From positions 1 through 11,260 of the forward strand of contig CAYSXY010000059.1 in NCBI GenBank assembly GCA_964435165.1: DNA of 11,260 nucleotides. The letters are read 5' to 3'. Below are positions 1 to 7,917 of the stretch, in pieces (position 1 is the stretch's first letter; every line of letters starts with the position of its first letter). The notes below the pieces were generated by a model, which ran no database searches, was not told the origin of the DNA, and worked only from the letters and a program-made list of their open reading frames with translations. A program made the position numbers and the translations under genes. Origin of the DNA: CAYSXY01 sp964435165 (lineage in GTDB: Bacteria > Pseudomonadota > Alphaproteobacteria > Rickettsiales > RI-342).

Positions 1-847
<847 letters not shown>

Positions 848-1022
848 CTTTACCAAAGACACTCAACGAAATACCATACGTTCTTGTTAACCAGATGCTC
901 AGCATTGCTTAAACGATTGTTAGGCAATCACTGCCATACCACACTGTACGAGAGCGAGGCATGAACACATCCGGCCGGAACACAAAAACGCTGGTTGGGT
1001 CGTTAAATTACTTTCTACCAAA

Positions 1023-1034
1023 TTGTCAATCAGC
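1023..1034 (-). promoter_or_regulatory. boxA-like antitermination element in 23S leader
   Basis: On the minus strand the sequence reads GCTGATTGACAA, close to the rRNA boxA consensus GCTCTTTAACAA (9 of 12 positions). It sits about 25-35 nt after the predicted transcription start, where rRNA antitermination sites are found. The same bases contain TTGACA, followed after 16 bp by TTTAAC (1007-1002), so a weak second promoter is the alternative reading. Confidence 0.4.
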
Positions 1035-1054
1035 GCCGACGCACATCAGCGCCG
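1029..1054 (-). repeat. 10-bp direct repeat at the start of the 23S leader
   Basis: The plus-strand sequence ATCAGCGCCG occurs at 1029-1038 and again at 1045-1054, a 16-bp period with a 6-bp gap. Both copies fall just downstream of the predicted start of the 23S transcript, and the left-hand copy overlaps the boxA-like site. A function in initiation or antitermination is possible but not shown. Confidence 0.5.
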
Positions 1055-1063
1055 GGACGAAGG

Positions 1064-1092
1064 GTTATACGCGTATCATATGGCAGAGTCAA
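1064..1092 (-). promoter_or_regulatory. Promoter of the 23S rRNA transcription unit
   Basis: On the minus strand there is a -35 box TTGACT (1092-1087), a 17-bp spacer, and a -10 box TATAAC (1069-1064); each box matches the sigma70 consensus at five of six positions. The start point would lie near 1057, about 210 nt upstream of mature 23S. This is the best promoter in the window, and it lies between the upstream protein gene and 23S, as expected if 23S is transcribed without 16S. Confidence 0.75.
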
Positions 1093-1156
1093 GCGACGTT
1101 TTGCTGTCATTCGTTCTTTTTTTGCCGCCTGTTCAAGCTGCTGTAAATCATAGGTA

Positions 1157-1202
1157 AAATAATTGGCGCGGCTGCTATGAGCCTCGTCCGCCACGATTAT
1201 TT
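1157..1202 (-). terminator. Possible intrinsic terminator after the 749-residue gene
   Basis: Starting 10 nt after the stop codon, AAATAAT plus TGGCG pairs with CGCCA plus ATTATTT across a 2-nt bulge (arms 1189-1202 and 1157-1168), giving a 12-bp stem with a 20-nt loop. On the minus strand it ends in ATTATTTTA, a short U-rich tail. It sits where it would insulate the 23S promoter from read-through. The loop is long and the tail short, so this is tentative. Confidence 0.4.
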
Positions 1203-1211
1203 CAATAAAAT

Positions 1212-3461
1212 CTAGCGATCAATATGTCGGCGAGGGGGCTGTGGCGGTTCCCACTGCTCCATAAACCGATCCAATGCCTCCAGCGTCTCAGGGGTTCCTC
1301 CAAGGAGGAGGTACTCACGCCCTGCTCGCATCATATCGAGTTTTGTTAGACTTTGCTGCTTGAGAAAATGATGGTTGTCCCCAAGTGTCGGGGAAAGGCG
1401 ATCTAAGGCTTGTTCGTCCAGGGCGGTGATGGCTTGGTCATCATGATCGGCCTTTACCAGGATAGCCTGTACCGCATTGTGCAGACTGCGAATCATGCCT
1501 GTGAGAAAAGGCTGCAATTTAGTTTCGCGCTCAGGCGTCAGTCGTCCATCATAGGCACGCTCCATCCAGCGATGGAACAGGGCATAATGCTGCGCTCTGG
1601 CTTCCTGCATAAAGGTGCCACCTGAGATGGCGTGACGTTCAATCAGCCGCAGGCAGGTGGAAAGCAGCGCATAGTGATCCGCGTCTATGTTGGAGAAATG
1701 TAGCGCGGCGGGTGCTGCTTCTGCAACTGCGTCCATTTGTAGCTTTTGATCAGCCGACTCGACTGGCAGCATCTCATCGGGAGGAGAAGGAGGGGCCGTT
1801 TCCGGAGATAACGGCGCAGCGGAGAGTACCGTAATGCTCGCATCAGGTTCAGGATCGGGGAGATCATCGACCTCATCAATCTCGCCGCCTGATGAAAACC
1901 TGTCGATGACGGGCTGATCATCCAAGGATTGCTCATCGGATGGGCTGGGCGAGGCCTCTTCTGACAGGTAGTCCATCTCCGATGTGATCTGATTTTCCTT
2001 GCTATCCATTGATTCTGACGGTGGCGGGTGGGCCGTGGTCGAAGAAAGCACGGGGCCGCCCGTGATGTAGGAAATATCGATCGGCTCGGGGGAGGCAAGA
2101 GGAGACGCCAATCGTTCCAGTGTCTCGGCTATCCATTCGCTGAGTGCCTCTCTGCTGATCAGTGGCGTTCCATCATGGCGGGAAATCGTGAAATGCAGGG
2201 GCGTCATCGTGTAGAGATGCTGAATGGCATCTTCAAGGAATTCAGTTTGCAGAGAAGAATCGGATGATAGTGGCACATCCAACCGATGCTCCATCTGTTC
2301 GCCATCTGCGAAGTGGATGGTGACGGTTAATTTCTCTGTGTCAGAGGGCAGATCATCATAGGAGGCCGTCACATAAAACCCCCTGAGCCCGCCATACGGG
2401 TCATCATGGTAGCGACTTCGGCGCTCTGCTGCGCTCTCCGTCGCGTGTAGCACGGCTGTCTGTCGAGCCGGATTGTCTTTGCCCAGCTCAATAGCAACAT
2501 CGTGCCCGGCATGATACAAAGCGTCGGCAAAATGGTCTTGCATGGCGGTACGAAACTGGTCGAAAGAAATGCCGTTGGGCAAGTGTCGGGCATAGTCCGT
2601 CAGCCGCATAATGAGCTGTTGCTGAACCTGGATAGTTTCAGCTTCCGTGACATGATTGAGTGTGGTCTCAATACGAAAGCGCCAGCTGTTGTCGCCGAAT
2701 AGTTTCCCCTCAATATCCAGCATATACCCTTGGTTTGATGGAGAGGGCGGCGAATGAGGGAAAAAATGAAAACCAAGATGTTTGGAGCTGCGTTCGGCAC
2801 GTTTATCATCGACATAACGATCGATCGCATCATCGAGATCGTAGGATTGGAAACGATGGCGATGCGTAAAATATTCCTGAGCCAGTAATACCGGCCACTG
2901 CTCGGCAAGGGCGGCAAGCGATGGTTCGGAAAACAACCCATCGACAATACTGCGTTCAATCTGCCGCTCGAGCGCAGGCCTGACAATGTCCAGTAATTTT
3001 TGCATAGCAGGCAACGGCACATCGTCAATGATATGCGTGACGCTAAAGAGTTGGCGATCATCTTCGAATATCGGGCTGGTATATTTTTCGCTGGGGCGAA
3101 TCGAAAAGCCGAACCGGACGCTGTCGGGCGAATGATGTTCGGCGGCATACAGGCTGACATAATAGGGCATCGCGATGCCGTCTTGTGCCAGCGTCGTATC
3201 GAACCAATGAGAAAATTGTGCGATAATGGCCCGGCGCTCCTCAGCGTCGAGAGCGCTCAGCGGACGCCCGCCTAGCGTTTCCTGTGTAATGCTCTCAAGT
3301 TGTGCAACGCTATCATTTGCCAAGCGCTCGACAACCATCGGATCATCACTGGGCACGGTTTTGTTGCAGCGTAATCGTTTGGCGCCACCCGCGCGGGAGG
3401 TTTGAAAAAAGATACGATATGCGTTGCCGTCATCGATTGGCTTGATATTGGTGCGCCACAT
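1212..3461 (-). CDS. Hypothetical protein, 749 residues, acidic, multi-module
   Basis: I do not recognise this protein. There is no signal peptide or membrane segment, so it is probably cytoplasmic. By eye, residues 14-451 hold four loosely similar modules (about 14-95, 116-200, 247-320, 361-451). Each has a strand-rich start, a helix of 25-30 residues, and a closing helix with an aromatic residue (SHWFDTTL, EQWPVLLA, QDHFADAL, SEWIAETL). Residues 455-585 are a low-complexity linker rich in Pro, Ser, Asp and Glu, and 590-740 look helical. The ATG start at 3461 has only a weak Shine-Dalgarno (GGTGA), with a TATGAT box about 30 nt upstream. The GNAT gene stop is 57 bp upstream and the 23S promoter about 120 bp downstream. 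The frame is long and uninterrupted with clean protein-like composition, so the coding call is firm and the function is unknown. Confidence 0.9.
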   Translation of the reverse strand: MWRTNIKPIDDGNAYRIFFQTSRAGGAKRLRCNKTVPSDDPMVVERLANDSVAQLESITQETLGGRPLSALDAEERRAIIAQFSHWFDTTLAQDGIAMPYYVSLYAAEHHSPDSVRFGFSIRPSEKYTSPIFEDDRQLFSVTHIIDDVPLPAMQKLLDIVRPALERQIERSIVDGLFSEPSLAALAEQWPVLLAQEYFTHRHRFQSYDLDDAIDRYVDDKRAERSSKHLGFHFFPHSPPSPSNQGYMLDIEGKLFGDNSWRFRIETTLNHVTEAETIQVQQQLIMRLTDYARHLPNGISFDQFRTAMQDHFADALYHAGHDVAIELGKDNPARQTAVLHATESAAERRSRYHDDPYGGLRGFYVTASYDDLPSDTEKLTVTIHFADGEQMEHRLDVPLSSDSSLQTEFLEDAIQHLYTMTPLHFTISRHDGTPLISREALSEWIAETLERLASPLASPEPIDISYITGGPVLSSTTAHPPPSESMDSKENQITSEMDYLSEEASPSPSDEQSLDDQPVIDRFSSGGEIDEVDDLPDPEPDASITVLSAAPLSPETAPPSPPDEMLPVESADQKLQMDAVAEAAPAALHFSNIDADHYALLSTCLRLIERHAISGGTFMQEARAQHYALFHRWMERAYDGRLTPERETKLQPFLTGMIRSLHNAVQAILVKADHDDQAITALDEQALDRLSPTLGDNHHFLKQQSLTKLDMMRAGREYLLLGGTPETLEALDRFMEQWEPPQPPRRHIDR

Positions 3462-3518
3462 GGTGTCACCACGCTGTTTGTTTTTATCATATAGCTAATC
3501 CAAATCATAAGGTGGCCA

Positions 3519-3944
3519 TTAGGGCAACCATAATGCTGATTGACGCCAGGGTTGAGGAACAGACAGCGTCCCTTGAGGACTGCAGCTTTCTGCTTTTAGC
3601 GTAGCAGATTGCCATGCACTCTGCCAATCTTTGGGTAAGGGGTATGGCGGCAGCACACCATGCTCTTCTACAAAACCCAGGCGGTGATAAAAAGCAGGGT
3701 CCCCCAGCACGTAAAGATGGGCAGTGCCTTGCTGCCTCAAACGTGCAAAACCGGCGCGTATCAGAGTACTGCCAAGGCCTTGTTTCTGTTTATCTGGTAA
3801 CACGCATAAAGGCCCCAACAGCGCAACGGGGGTATGGACCCCCTCAATATGGCAAGTCGTAAAGATAATATGGCCAATGACTTCGCCTTCATCGTCAATC
3901 GTCAGCGACAGTACAGAAGGGCTGAGACCCAATAACTCTTTCAC
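3519..3944 (-). CDS. GNAT family N-acetyltransferase (YhbS-like), start uncertain
   Basis: This is an acetyl-CoA-dependent N-acetyltransferase of the GNAT fold with unknown acceptor. From the GTG at 3944 (141 residues), motif A is visible at 48-62 (VLPDKQKQGLGSTLI, with the Q-x-x-G-x-G acetyl-CoA loop), and GDPAFYHRLGF at 81-91 is typical of YhbS-like members. The same frame stays open upstream to 4040 and encodes a convincing GNAT N-terminus (QIRDTTADDLDGLEKLYANA), but it meets a TGA at 4041-4043 and has no ATG, GTG or TTG there. In the neighbouring frame a GTG at 4036 reads V-F-K and then leaves the frame. One extra A in the AAA at 4028-4030 would join it to give MFKIRDTTADD. The gene is therefore either damaged by a one-base deletion, affected by a sequencing error, or read from a rare start codon. 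The stop lies 57 bp before the 749-residue gene. Confidence 0.7.
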   Translation of the reverse strand: MKELLGLSPSVLSLTIDDEGEVIGHIIFTTCHIEGVHTPVALLGPLCVLPDKQKQGLGSTLIRAGFARLRQQGTAHLYVLGDPAFYHRLGFVEEHGVLPPYPLPKDWQSAWQSATLKAESCSPQGTLSVPQPWRQSALWLP

Positions 3945-4116
3945 AAGCGGGTAAAGTGATTCTTCCGGGAAAGCATTGGCGTAAAGCTTTTCCAGCCCAT
4001 CTAAATCATCAGCCGTTGTGTCTCTGATTTGAACACTATTTCACACGATTATCTCAGTATTAAGAAATAATACAACATAACATAACCGGCAAGCACGTGC
4101 CAAGCAAAAGCGGAGA

Positions 4117-5619
4117 TTATGCCGCATGCGAGGTGGTCATATCGGCGCTATGTTCGGTTTCAAGATCCGCCGCGATCATGCGAATGCTGGAAAGCAAATG
4201 CTGCAAATGACTGGCCTGGGTGAGTGGGTTGATCAAGGTGCAGCGGAGATAGCGTCGTCCCTTCAGCGTGGTGCGCACAATGTAATACTCGCCGGATTCG
4301 ACCAGCCGACGACGAATAGCATCCTGCAACTGGTTGAGGGCTTCATCCTCCATCGGTTGTTCCGGCAGATAGCGGAAGCAGAGAATATTGCAGTCTGGCG
4401 GCACGGCGACCTCAAAGTCGCCGGCTCGTTGCAACAGCAAGTAAAATTGCCGCGTCAGGTCGAACATGCGCGTGACATAATCCCCAAAAAATGTCGGGCC
4501 ATAGGCCATAAGGCTGATATAGGCTTTGAATGCCATCGACGGCTTGGTGCATTCAATGGTCTGATAGCTTAAGTTATACCACTCCTCTTCGGCATTGTTG
4601 CCAAGCAGATACGCGGCTTCCGTTTGCATCGCCTGATGGCTATGGCGCTTATCTTTATACATCACGGCAGTGATGAGGGCAGGCATCAGCATCATTTTAT
4701 GCAAGTCCCAGACGACGGAATCGGCACGGTTTAACCCATCCAGCAGAGGACGGTATTTTGACGATAACATCGCCGCTGCTCCATGTGCCCCATCCACATG
4801 AAGCCATAGCCCGCGTGCTTCGCAAAAATCGGCAATAGCAGCAACCGGATCCATCGTACCGGTCGAGGTGGTGCATGCGCTGGCAACCACGGCAATCACC
4901 TGACGTCCGGCTTTTCTGGTGCGTTCATAGGCATCATGAAGCTCGCCGATATCCAGCCGGTATTCATGATCGCTCGGCACCTTGATCGCCCCGCTATCAC
5001 CCAGCCCCATAATGCGGCAGGCGCGGTCAACGCAATAATGCGCCTGCTCGGAGACGAGTACCGCCGGTGGCAGGCCATCCGCATAGCCGTCCTGCCAGAC
5101 ATCGCCTTCACACTGAGCCTGGCGTGCAGCCAGCAGCGCGGTGAGATTGCCGAGGGAGCCGCCACTGGTCAGGATGCCGCCACTGGTCTCCGGCGCATAG
5201 CCGATCAGTCGGCCAATCCACTGCGTAAGCCGTAATTCCATCGCCACCGCCATCTGGCCCATTTCAAACACGGCAGAACTGTTATTTAGCGTGGCCGCGA
5301 CATGATCAGCGAGTGCGGCAATGGGCAGTGGAGCCGTCACCTGATGGCCGATATAACGCGGATGGTGCAGGTGAATCGAATGGTCGATCACATCCTGCAG
5401 CATGGTCATAGCCGGGGCCTCGCCATAGCCAAATTCCGGAAATTCATCGGGTAGAGCACGGAGCAACTCTTCCGGTGCATAGGGTGGGAGCACGGCGCTA
5501 CCTTCTTCCGCCCGGCTGTCGCGCATATGCTGGCTGAGCATAGCGGCCAGTTGTTCGGCTAATTCCTGATAATGACCTGCGTGATAGGCATCCGGGAAGC
5601 GATTCGTATTGTCTTGCAT
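4117..5619 (-). CDS. PLP-dependent group II amino acid decarboxylase
   Basis: This is a fold-type I pyridoxal-phosphate enzyme of the group II decarboxylase family, which includes glutamate, aromatic amino acid, diaminobutyrate and some aspartate decarboxylases; it acts in the cytosol. Of its 500 residues, TSGGSLGNLTAL (151-162) is the phosphate-binding region, H194 in SEQAHYC is the expected cofactor-stacking His, D276 in HVDGAHG contacts the pyridine nitrogen, and K308 in WDLHKMM is the Schiff-base lysine. Length suits the family. The substrate cannot be read from the sequence. The ATG start at 5619 has a good GAGG (5625-5628) five bases upstream. The kinase gene ends 92 bp upstream in the same direction, but a TATAAT box in that gap suggests separate transcription. 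The C-terminal tail after about 485 is low-complexity. Confidence 0.93.
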   Translation of the reverse strand: MQDNTNRFPDAYHAGHYQELAEQLAAMLSQHMRDSRAEEGSAVLPPYAPEELLRALPDEFPEFGYGEAPAMTMLQDVIDHSIHLHHPRYIGHQVTAPLPIAALADHVAATLNNSSAVFEMGQMAVAMELRLTQWIGRLIGYAPETSGGILTSGGSLGNLTALLAARQAQCEGDVWQDGYADGLPPAVLVSEQAHYCVDRACRIMGLGDSGAIKVPSDHEYRLDIGELHDAYERTRKAGRQVIAVVASACTTSTGTMDPVAAIADFCEARGLWLHVDGAHGAAAMLSSKYRPLLDGLNRADSVVWDLHKMMLMPALITAVMYKDKRHSHQAMQTEAAYLLGNNAEEEWYNLSYQTIECTKPSMAFKAYISLMAYGPTFFGDYVTRMFDLTRQFYLLLQRAGDFEVAVPPDCNILCFRYLPEQPMEDEALNQLQDAIRRRLVESGEYYIVRTTLKGRRYLRCTLINPLTQASHLQHLLSSIRMIAADLETEHSADMTTSHAA

Positions 5620-5636
5620 AAAAACCTCAGCATCTC

Positions 5637-5642
5637 ATTATA
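5637..5642 (-). promoter_or_regulatory. -10 box (TATAAT) before the decarboxylase gene
   Basis: A perfect TATAAT on the minus strand lies 17 bp upstream of the ATG, but no recognisable -35 box occurs at 16-18 bp. If used, the 5' untranslated leader would be only about 11 nt and would just contain the GAGG ribosome-binding site. An activator-dependent promoter would fit, but this is weak evidence. Confidence 0.3.
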
Positions 5643-5711
5643 GAGAGTATTGCCGCAGCCCGAGCAGAAAATCAAACGCTGCTTGGTTAATGTCATAGAA
5701 AAGATAACAGA

Positions 5712-7121
5712 CTATAGTGGAATCCGAATGCGCACGCGTAGTCCCTTTTGCGGCGATTCCGCCAGGTCAATTGTCCCGCCATGACTGAGAATCACATCTT
5801 TGGCAATGGACATGCCGAGGCCAATGCGTTGCTTATCGTGCGATTCGGATTCGTCTCGGTGACGCGATTCATCGAGCGTACGAAACGCTTGCCAGACCTT
5901 GTCGCGGTCACCCTCAGGAATGCCCGGTCCGTCATCATCCAGCGTGATGACAAGTTGATGTTCCTCCGCGCGAATCTCCAACCATGCTTCGGTGCCGTGG
6001 CGAAAGGCATTATCAATCAGGTTGCTCAAGCATCGGCGAAAAGCATTGGGGCGCAAGGGCAGGGTAACCTCGCGCTCGCTCTGCACATGCAGTGGTTTAT
6101 CCATGCGCCGATAATTGTGGGCAATATCATCTACCAGCTCATTGATCACTGTACTGACCGGTTTTTCCTGCCCTTCACCGCGAATGAAATCCAGATATTC
6201 ACTGATGAGTGCTTCCATCTCATGAATATCGGATTCCAGTTCTTTTCTTGCATCATCGTCGGGTGACATCAGGGCCAGTTGCAATTTCATCCGAGTCAGC
6301 GGTGTGCGCAAATCATGAGAAATAGCCGCCAGCATGCGTGTACGCTTGGCCATTTGCCGGATGATGCGTTCACTCATCACCTGAAAGGCCAATGCCGCGC
6401 GGCGCACCTCCAGTGCGCCGCGCGGGCGGAATTGTGGCAGGCTTTGCCCCTTGCCAAATTGTTCGGCCGCATCGGCTAGCTGCTGAATGGGACGAATTTG
6501 ATTGCGCAGAAAGATCACGGCGATCAGGGTGAAGAAAAAAGCAGCACCCAGCATCCACAAGATAAAGATATAGGTGGTCGCACTTGCGATGCGTTTAATG
6601 GACGCCGTGATGGCCAGCACGCCATTGTCGAAGCCTAGTTTGACCAGAATATCGCCATTATCATTTCGGTAGAGTTCAAAAGGTGTTGATGTAGCATGGG
6701 CGAGCTGCATGGCAAGGTAAGGGAACACAGGCGGTGCGGGCGGACCTTGCTCGAGCGTGGCTTTGGGCAACCATTGCGCCTGCAGAAAAAACTGCCCGGC
6801 AAACATGCTGGCATAATCCTGGACTGTGATGGCGGCTAGCGGAATACGGCTCAGTCCGGGATGGCGCACCGTATGGAGCGGCTCCTGCGCAATAAAATGC
6901 TCAGTCTGGCGTGCGATAAAAGCGATTTCACGTGCCAGAGACAGGGCCATATGTTTTCGCACATTGTCCCAATGCCGCTGATAGAACATATAGGTGGAAA
7001 TGCCCTGCACCAGCAATGTCGGCAGCACCAGAATTAACAGGGCGCGACCAAACAGGGTGCGAGGGAGAATGCGCTTCCATCCTCGCTGGCGCGGGTGTGG
7101 CTTAAATCGCATGAAAGACAT
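5712..7121 (-). CDS. EnvZ-type sensor histidine kinase
   Basis: This is an inner-membrane sensor kinase, the partner of the regulator gene just upstream. With the start at 7121 it has 469 residues: TM1 about 22-44, a periplasmic region about 45-180, TM2 about 183-206, HAMP about 207-260, phospho-acceptor H269 in AAISHDLRTPLTRMKLQLAL, then N box NLIDNAFRHG (367-376), G1 DDDGPGIP (395-402) and G2 GLGMSIA (434-440). All catalytic motifs are intact. The H box is of the EnvZ type. A longer frame runs up to an ATG at 7232, but that would overlap the regulator by 131 bp. The ATG at 7121 has GGGGAGAAGG just upstream and gives a 20-bp overlap, which suggests translational coupling; the ATG at 7112 is the other option. 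The sensed signal is unknown. No clear terminator follows. Confidence 0.93.
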   Translation of the reverse strand: MSFMRFKPHPRQRGWKRILPRTLFGRALLILVLPTLLVQGISTYMFYQRHWDNVRKHMALSLAREIAFIARQTEHFIAQEPLHTVRHPGLSRIPLAAITVQDYASMFAGQFFLQAQWLPKATLEQGPPAPPVFPYLAMQLAHATSTPFELYRNDNGDILVKLGFDNGVLAITASIKRIASATTYIFILWMLGAAFFFTLIAVIFLRNQIRPIQQLADAAEQFGKGQSLPQFRPRGALEVRRAALAFQVMSERIIRQMAKRTRMLAAISHDLRTPLTRMKLQLALMSPDDDARKELESDIHEMEALISEYLDFIRGEGQEKPVSTVINELVDDIAHNYRRMDKPLHVQSEREVTLPLRPNAFRRCLSNLIDNAFRHGTEAWLEIRAEEHQLVITLDDDGPGIPEGDRDKVWQAFRTLDESRHRDESESHDKQRIGLGMSIAKDVILSHGGTIDLAESPQKGLRVRIRIPL

Positions 7122-7818
7122 AGCCTTCTCCCCGCACCGTCTGAATAAATCGCGGTTGCCGGGGATTATCTTCAATTTTTCGGCGCAACCGTGTGATCTG
7201 CACATCAATACTGCGTTCATTATCGCTGCCACCCAGCAGGCGGCTTAACTGGTCGCGACTAATCGCTGTGCCGCGTCTGTCAGTCAGAATATGCAGCAAT
7301 GACTGCTCTCCGGTGGTTAGGTATACGATATGACCTTCATGCATCAGTTGTCCGGAAGCAGGCATATAGGTGAAATCACCAAAATGAATGGCGCGGTCTG
7401 ACCGATCCTTACCGCGATGCCGCTGCAAAATGGCATCAATACGCAATTTCAGCTCACGCGGCTCAAACGGTTTAGGCAGGTAGTCATCTACCCCATGCTC
7501 CAGCCCGGTAATACGGTCTTCCGGCTCACCCATGGCGGAGAGGATGATCGCCGGGGTATCGTGATGCTGTCCGCGCAGCCATTGCATGAATTCCAACCCC
7601 GTCTCACCCGGCATCATCACATCGACAACCATCAGATCGACGATGAAATAAGACAAAAAGGTCCGGGCAGAAGGGGCGTCCTCAGCGGTGGACACACAAT
7701 AGCCCTGCTCACGCAGAAATTGCTGCAATAAGCGCCGTAGTCGGGCGTCATCATCAATAACCAGCAAATGAGGGGAAAGGGCAAGCATGCGGATCATCAA
7801 TCGTGAGAAAGACAACAT
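7102..7818 (-). CDS. OmpR-family response regulator
   Basis: This is a DNA-binding response regulator of 238 residues. The receiver domain spans about 17-130, with acidic pocket D23/D24, phospho-acceptor D66 in VVDVMMPGETG, switch residue S94 in IILSAMGE, and K116 in YLPKPFEP. A winged-helix effector domain occupies about 145-238 and ends in the typical SIDVQITRLRRKIE ... FIQTVRGEGYVF pattern. The start at 7818 has AGGGGG four bases upstream; internal ATGs lack ribosome-binding sites. It overlaps the kinase by 20 bp. The closest family resemblance is to OmpR, but targets cannot be deduced, and the name is withheld because alphaproteobacteria carry many such pairs. An inverted repeat at 7863-7882, 45 bp upstream of the start, is a candidate operator. 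Confidence 0.94.
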   Translation of the reverse strand: MLSFSRLMIRMLALSPHLLVIDDDARLRRLLQQFLREQGYCVSTAEDAPSARTFLSYFIVDLMVVDVMMPGETGLEFMQWLRGQHHDTPAIILSAMGEPEDRITGLEHGVDDYLPKPFEPRELKLRIDAILQRHRGKDRSDRAIHFGDFTYMPASGQLMHEGHIVYLTTGEQSLLHILTDRRGTAISRDQLSRLLGGSDNERSIDVQITRLRRKIEDNPRQPRFIQTVRGEGYVFHAI

Positions 7819-7844
7819 ATCGCCCCCTGTGTGGGAGCGTTGCC

Positions 7845-7854
7845 GACTATAGTC
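7845..7854. promoter_or_regulatory. 10-bp perfect palindrome with -10-like TATAGT
   Basis: GACTATAGTC is its own reverse complement, 27 bp upstream of the response-regulator ATG. On the minus strand it contains TATAGT, which with TATACA 18 bp upstream (inside the larger inverted repeat) could form the regulator promoter. The sequence is short, so chance cannot be excluded. Confidence 0.35.
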
Positions 7855-7862
7855 TTACTAGC

Positions 7863-7882
7863 AAATGTCTGTATAGACATTT
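7863..7882. promoter_or_regulatory. Inverted repeat, candidate operator of the two-component operon
   Basis: AAATGTCT and AGACATTT form an 8-bp perfect inverted repeat around a 4-bp centre, between the Smr gene stop and the response-regulator start. It is not followed by a U tract on either strand, so it does not read as a terminator. It overlaps the -35 region of the candidate regulator promoter. OmpR-family proteins more often bind direct repeats, so another dimeric regulator is equally possible. Confidence 0.5.
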
Positions 7883-7917
7883 ATGCGGCGCGATCACACA
7901 GGCCGCCATGTAAAAAT

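Larger units (their letters stand above)
848..1057 (-). other. 5' leader (external transcribed spacer) of 23S rRNA
   Basis: This is non-coding sequence between the predicted transcription start (about 1057) and the 23S 5' end. I see no tRNA: there is no T-arm or anticodon-stem pattern, and no tRNA-Ile or tRNA-Ala as in a normal alphaproteobacterial spacer. It holds a boxA-like element near its start and, around 908-935, a weak hairpin (GATTG, CCTAA, CAATC). An open frame at 961-1146 on the opposite strand has no ribosome-binding site or protein-like composition and crosses the promoter, so it is not called. The 3' flank of 23S is outside the window, so the RNase III processing stem cannot be checked. 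Confidence 0.6.

Noticed and set aside
1002..1029. Second promoter TTGACA, 16 bp, TTTAAC before 23S
   Set aside because: The -10 box is weak and the same bases fit a boxA antitermination element better at that position.
961..1146. 61-codon plus-strand frame in the rRNA leader
   Set aside because: It has no ribosome-binding site or recognisable protein character, and it runs antisense through the 23S promoter.
848..1211. Possible tRNA-Ile, tRNA-Ala or 16S 3' end upstream of 23S
   Set aside because: I looked on the minus strand for the GGTTCGA-type T arm, anticodon stems and the CCTCCTT end of 16S; none is present.
1685..2098. 137-codon minus-strand frame, and another of 186 codons at 2600-3160
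   Set aside because: Both are out-of-frame shadows of the 749-residue gene, with composition typical of shifted reading.
5643..5711. Terminator between the kinase and decarboxylase genes
   Set aside because: Only a 5-bp AGCAG/CTGCT pairing with no following U tract is visible.
7122..7232. Longer N-terminus for the histidine kinase starting at 7232
   Set aside because: The extra 37 residues overlap the DNA-binding domain of the regulator, show no membrane or domain signal, and the ATG at 7121 has a good ribosome-binding site.
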